Shown: piece after piece, positions 53,282 to 57,410 of the stretch
Numbering within the stretch: the first letter of the stretch is position 1
Layout: every line of letters begins with the position of its first letter
DNA from: Gyrodactylus bullatarudis
Lineage: Eukaryota; Platyhelminthes; Monogenea; Gyrodactylidea; Gyrodactylidae
Direction of reading: 5' to 3'
Length of the DNA stretch: 57,410 nt
NCBI GenBank assembly: GCA_012064415.1
Contig: SSNU01000099.1
Location: forward strand, 20,583-77,992
Notes under the pieces: model-generated
Told to the model about the DNA's origin: nothing
Database searches by the model: none
The model's input: the letters and a program-made list of their open reading frames with translations, nothing else
Made by a program: the position numbers and the translations under genes

Positions 53282-53319
53282 GCATCATCTGATTTTTCTT
53301 CTAATCTTGGTAACTCAAT

Positions 53320-53470
53320 TATGTGGTGACGCAGCACCACGCTTGCCTTTGGGTCTATAGTCTATAGTGCCCTGGCGTGTTAGAGAGTCAAACTTTGGAC
53401 ATTCTGCTTCTTCACAGTCTGTCACGTATAAGGCGATAAGCTCGCCTGACGATGAACTCAGGTCAGCCTT
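53320..53470. other. GC-richer patch with clustered hairpins
   Basis: Three perfect stems lie close together: GTGGTG/CACCAC (53323-53340), AGGCGA/TCGCCT (53431-53447) and CTGAC/GTCAG (53446-53466). An outer AAGGC/GCCTT pair encloses the last two. It stands out from the AT-rich surroundings. It could be a SINE or a structured RNA. Confidence 0.4.
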
Positions 53471-53734
53471 GTCTTAATGATCATTTGTATCAATTCTATT
53501 ATTATTTTAGTGAATACCTTGTTTAGTTTAGTTGCCTCTACGAGGTCTTTGGGTGCACTAACCATATTATTAGAAGAGTTCTCCATTGTAATATAACGTG
53601 TTTGTTATAATTATAATTATAATAATTATTATTGATATTACATATTAAATTAAACAAATTTATATCTGAAAAAATAGTTTTTAAGGATAATTTCTTGTTT
53701 TAATAATTATTGGAAGGGGATTCAATATGGATAT

Positions 53735-53830
53735 TACCACATATCAAGCCGGTTGAGTAGTTCGAGGAGATCCAGCTTTATCACTAAATTTACACTTAAT
53801 TTCTAAATCCTCCCAATGAGTTCCTCATTA
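53735..53830 (+). repeat. Decayed PLE family B end with lost ribozyme core
   Basis: atatcaagccggttgag and later cctcccaatgagttcctcatta parallel 33812-33910, but both CUGAUGA and GAAA are gone. Confidence 0.6.
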
Positions 53831-53839
53831 ACTACTAAA

Positions 53840-55440
53840 AAAATAATGAAATCTAAGTCAAGAATTAAATTTGCAAGTATCTCAGAGCATTTAAACTTAC
53901 TCTCCGTATACAATGCTGAAATTCGATAAAATATCTTATTGATTCCTAGAAATCATTACTGAGTTATAATTTAAGTATATTAAATTGAGTATATTATTTT
54001 ATATAATTTTAGTTTATAGTTTAAAATATTTATAAATAAAATCCCAAGTTTGATCGACACTTTAAACTTGAAATCTATAACAAAAATAAGTTTCGTTGAA
54101 TAAGAAAGTAATAAAAAATAATTCGTTTAGCCCAAATATGAGTAAATGTAAGTTCTTAATATTTTAAATATGAATAATTAACGTATGATGTTTTCTTGTG
54201 ACCAAATCTTTTCATTGGTCATATAGATTACTCGGTCAAAAAAAGAATAATTTTTTTATTTCACTTCTTTCTATTAGCATATATTTCAAGGCTATTATTA
54301 TTCATATTTGAATCTTCTACAAATGAGATAAATGATTTTCAGAGTAATTAAGCTGATATATTGAACGTTATTTTAATTAAATCGGGATAAGTTTAAGAAA
54401 CCTTGACTTTACTTATAAAATAAATAAAATCTTTATCGAGTTAAAAAGACAAAATTAAAACTAACCTCTTATAAATAATATATACTCAGTGACAAAACAG
54501 TATAGACAACAGTAATCTTCTCTTTCATTGTGAATTGGACTCTTGATAATACGTCATTTTCAAAATAATGTCTTACATATCGAAGATTGCAGGAAAAAGA
54601 TTTAAATTTCTGAAAAAAATTAATCATTAATATGTCTCCAAAAAACACATTATTTTCAGAAATTTGTCATTCTACTCAAAAGGAAAGAATTCCGGTTCTA
54701 GTAAGTATTTAAAGGTTAACATCAATAAATGTAGAAGTTTCAGTAAAAAATATTTTGAATCTGAGCTTTTGTCTTTAGAGAAATCTAGAGTAATCTAAGA
54801 ATTCTGAAGTAAATTTAATTTTCAACATATTATTTTCAGCTATATCCGTTGTTATATCATGCACAATGTACTTCATAAATAATTGTGATAGTAATTCTTA
54901 TAGTAAACAAAATTCAATTACTCTGGTGTCATTTTAGCTGGAAACAAGTATATTATTAACAGTTCGAAAAACTTACGTGAAACTTTATAAGTAATTCAAA
55001 AAAACTTTAATTTGGGATTTTACACTAAAAACGCATTAATACTGAGACGGAATTTTAAGAACAGATAACTCAATAAAAAGTAAACTTTATTGTATAAATA
55101 AATAATAATATTTTTTCAATGTTCGCAATTTGGATTTAATATTACGATTTGAACTGTAAAATGAAAAGTTGTCAGGATATTTCTCACAAATAAGCTGGGA
55201 TAATTGATTCTGCTCTCTCGGTTTCGAGAAGCTATTTAAAATCAATGAAATTTATTCATAAATGATAAAACTGAATCATACCTTAATCTAATTTATCAAA
55301 GAGGCCGTAATATTATTGAAAAGATAAATGAAATTAAGTATTAAGAAGAGTGGTGGTGCCTTTACGAGATAAAATTATCTCTCTTTTAGTATATGTATGA
55401 ATATAATCGAATGATGAATAAAAAATACATTGAAAATCCA
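53840..55440. other. AT-rich stretch, no gene seen
   Basis: Nothing recognised. Confidence 0.5.
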
Positions 55441-55600
55441 AAAGAGTAATTATGTGATCAGTGATCACTATCAATTTCACTTTCTGATGTGATAAGTTGG
55501 ATCTAACAGGTGAGCTTAGACTTGAGATTTTTTTTTCTAAATATATTTTCTTGATAAATATAGAATATGAATAAGTTAGTAAAGTTTCAAATTTTCAAAA
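55441..55600 (-). repeat. LINE 3' end copy
   Basis: Matches 26885-27060 (shared gtgatcagtgatca and aacaggtgagcttagacttgag) without attached coding sequence. Confidence 0.7.
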
Positions 55601-55836
55601 TACATAGTTAAAATTGTTTTTTTAAATCTTGTTTAATTCAATACTTCTAGATTAGGGCTTTGCACTGTGTACCAATATTAGACAAGAGTTCATTTATAAC
55701 GAGCTTGGTGCTTTTTTCTAGAATGATTTTTTAAATTTTTTTTTAATTTACATCTAATTACTTGGTGTACACATTCGAAAAACATCCATAGCAATGAAGC
55801 AAGCCCTGTGGAGAATCCATTTCAATGATTCCTTTG

Positions 55837-55859
55837 GTATGTACATTAATAACTTTCAG
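55837..55859 (+). other. 23 nt GT-AG intron in hAT-2 transposase
   Basis: Begins gtatgtac and ends aactttcag. Removal joins WRIHFNDSF to DHKKLCCKHC, making a full BED zinc finger in one frame. Confidence 0.82.
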
Positions 55860-56218
55860 ATCATAAAAAACTATGTTGCAAACATTGCAATAAAGCTTAC
55901 GCTCCGAACTGTGGCAAGAGGGTGTATTTTGAGCACCTGAAGAAGAATCATTCTGATATACAGTCAGTTAAAGAAACAATTAATGAAGATGAGGCCTCAA
56001 GGGTTGGCTCTTTGCTCTTCAGTCAGGAAAATATCAAGTCACACTTTATATTTTAATAACCCTTTTAATAGCATCCAATAATCTTCCCTTTACATTTATT
56101 GATAACCCAGCTTTAAAAGCTCTATTGAAATTGAAAAGCTCCTTACAAATTAAAATCGCCCTCTACCTACAGGTATAATTATGTTGATAAACTCCATAAT
56201 TATATCAACGAAATATAG

Positions 56219-56256
56219 GTAAATTATTTATATTTTTATGTGGATGTATTTTTTAG
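56219..56256 (+). other. Possible 38 nt GT-AG intron in hAT-2
   Basis: Begins gtaaattatt and ends ttttttag. Removal joins YINEI, a TAG codon (perhaps an old CAG), to DMETKRL. Less sure because of that stop. Confidence 0.5.
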
Positions 56257-57410
56257 GATATGGAAACTAAACGGCTTTGCAGGGATAAAATCGGCCTTTC
56301 CATTACCTCTGATGCATGGCTGTCCAGAGGTAAAAATTATTTTCAATCGACAACGTTGAATATACAGAATGATGACAACGTTAAGGCCTTTTATGTCCAA
56401 GCCCAACCTGCTAATGATATAAAAACAGGTGAGGCCATTGCAAAATCTTTAAAAGACTATATAATATCAAAATATATATCTCTAACCTACCCTGCAAAGC
56501 CCTAGTTATTGGCAGGGCGGCTAATGTAAAGAAAGCTTCAAAGCTTCTTTTGGCTGATAAATGTATAACACATATTCTACATTGTGTTGCTCATAGATTG
56601 AATTTAGTCTTGAATAAGACTTTGGAAAAAAAATTATTTGTCAAAAATGGCTGCATTTATCAATACATCGTCATGCTCAAGGCAAATTTGAGAAATAATT
56701 TAGGCGATAAAATATCAGGCCTCCCATCCCCCGTCATAACTAGATGGAATTCTAGAATTACCCTCCTTCAAAGATTCTTTGATATCGAGGATGTCATCAG
56801 ATTACTTGAGGAATTTATCCCTATTGAAAGACTAGTTTTCAAGACTATCCTCCCATTATTAACTGTTTTTTAAGAAATATCTATTAAAATTTTATTCTGA
56901 ATCAAAATGCACCATGCATGCGATTCTTCCCTATCAATCATTTTAATAAATTGAAGAAAGAATTTATTGATGAAAACAATGATTTGCATAATCATGTTTC
57001 CAACTTTGTATTTGATCTGGGAAATACTTTCTTTCATTATTCCCCTAATTATTCCTCCAAACTTATATAATATTTAGACAATAGTTATTGAAGAAGACAA
57101 AATGGATTTTGAGGATTCGCCAGTTAAAATTTCTATAATCAGTGGTCCTGATCCCTCCCATGTAGATATACCTGGTCTTTCAAATGGAGTCTTGATGGTT
57201 GACAATTCTCCAGGTCCAAGTTCTGCCACCAAAAGGCAGCCATCAAAAACAATACCTAATGTCCCACCCAAAATATATAAAATATCTTTGATTCTTTGGT
57301 TCACCGAAGATTCATTGTTATAATTTGCAATCCACTGCAATGATCTACTAACATTAATGATGAAGCTAGAGAAGTGGACAATAAGATTGATGTGTTTCTT
57401 CCATTCAAAG

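Larger units (their letters stand above)
55794..57410 (+). pseudogene. hAT-2 transposase, near full length, runs to the right edge
   Basis: ATG at 55794 opens MKQALWRIHFNDSFD. A 23 nt intron (55837-55859) joins this to HKKLCCKHCNKAYAPNCGKRVYFEHLKKNH, together a complete BED zinc finger (W-x3-F, C-x2-C, H-x4-H). After a stop come NNLPFTFIDNPALKALL, DMETKRLCRDKIGLSITSDAWLSRGKNYF, a shift, then LVIGRAANVKKASKLL, HILHCVAHRLNLVL and SPVITRWNSRITLLQRFF, the hAT core order. The part beyond 56880 is broken (HNHVSNFVFDL; INDEAREVDNKIDVFLPF). The dimerisation domain would lie past the edge. Confidence 0.85.

Noticed and set aside
1..57410. Changed genetic code suggested by in-frame stops in transposases
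   Set aside because: The stops differ in type and place and accompany frameshifts; intact Merlin-1 uses the standard code, so they are decay.

Overview
The window is AT-rich eukaryotic DNA made almost entirely of mobile elements in various states of decay. I found no bacterial operon, rRNA gene, intact tRNA gene or CRISPR array. The element mix points to an invertebrate animal: Penelope-like elements (PLEs), non-LTR retrotransposons (LINEs), pogo, hAT, Merlin, mariner, Tc1 and piggyBac transposons. At least three unrelated transposase families carry GT-AG introns of only 23-29 nt (one possibly 38 nt). From general knowledge, very short introns of this size in animals are best known from dicyemids, so a dicyemid-like or similarly intron-reduced animal is my best guess. 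This is an inference and not an identification.

Layout. 1-2.9 kb: LINE, piggyBac scrap and a PLE (family B). 4.16-9.30 kb: a pogo/Tigger-type transposon with TA target duplication and ~110 bp inverted ends, split by a head-to-head PLE dimer (family A) with a 12 bp target duplication. 9.7-15.5 kb: PLE pieces of families A and C, one interrupted by a LINE. 15.5-21 kb: mostly featureless, with one cysteine-bearing ORF. 21.6-25.55 kb: a hAT element with 8 bp target duplication, carrying two PLE insertions. 26.9-31.6 kb: LINE remnants around a PLE with inverted end repeats. 32-36 kb: Tc1 and PLE family B relics. 36.24-41.46 kb: a triple nest, Merlin-2 containing fold-back F containing Merlin-1. 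Merlin-1 has perfect target duplications, 402 bp inverted ends and an open spliced transposase. 41.7-47.1 kb: fold-back elements, LINE and PLE scraps. 48.17-50.28 kb: a transposon with CACTG ends, TTA duplication and a protein family I cannot place. 51.6-52.3 kb: Tc1 relic. 55.8 kb to the right edge: a second hAT element with short introns.

How the parts work together. PLE proteins read reverse transcriptase, linker, GIY-YIG endonuclease, then a basic C-terminal tail ending in a motif that looks like a PCNA-interacting peptide. The element ends have a CCAAT box, a TATA-like box and then a minimal hammerhead ribozyme, in that order, in families A and B. The ribozyme helices covary between copies. 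A further conserved pairing links the 5' flank to the stretch just before the GAAA core. The DNA transposons supply dated insertion layers: target duplications let the nesting order be read directly.
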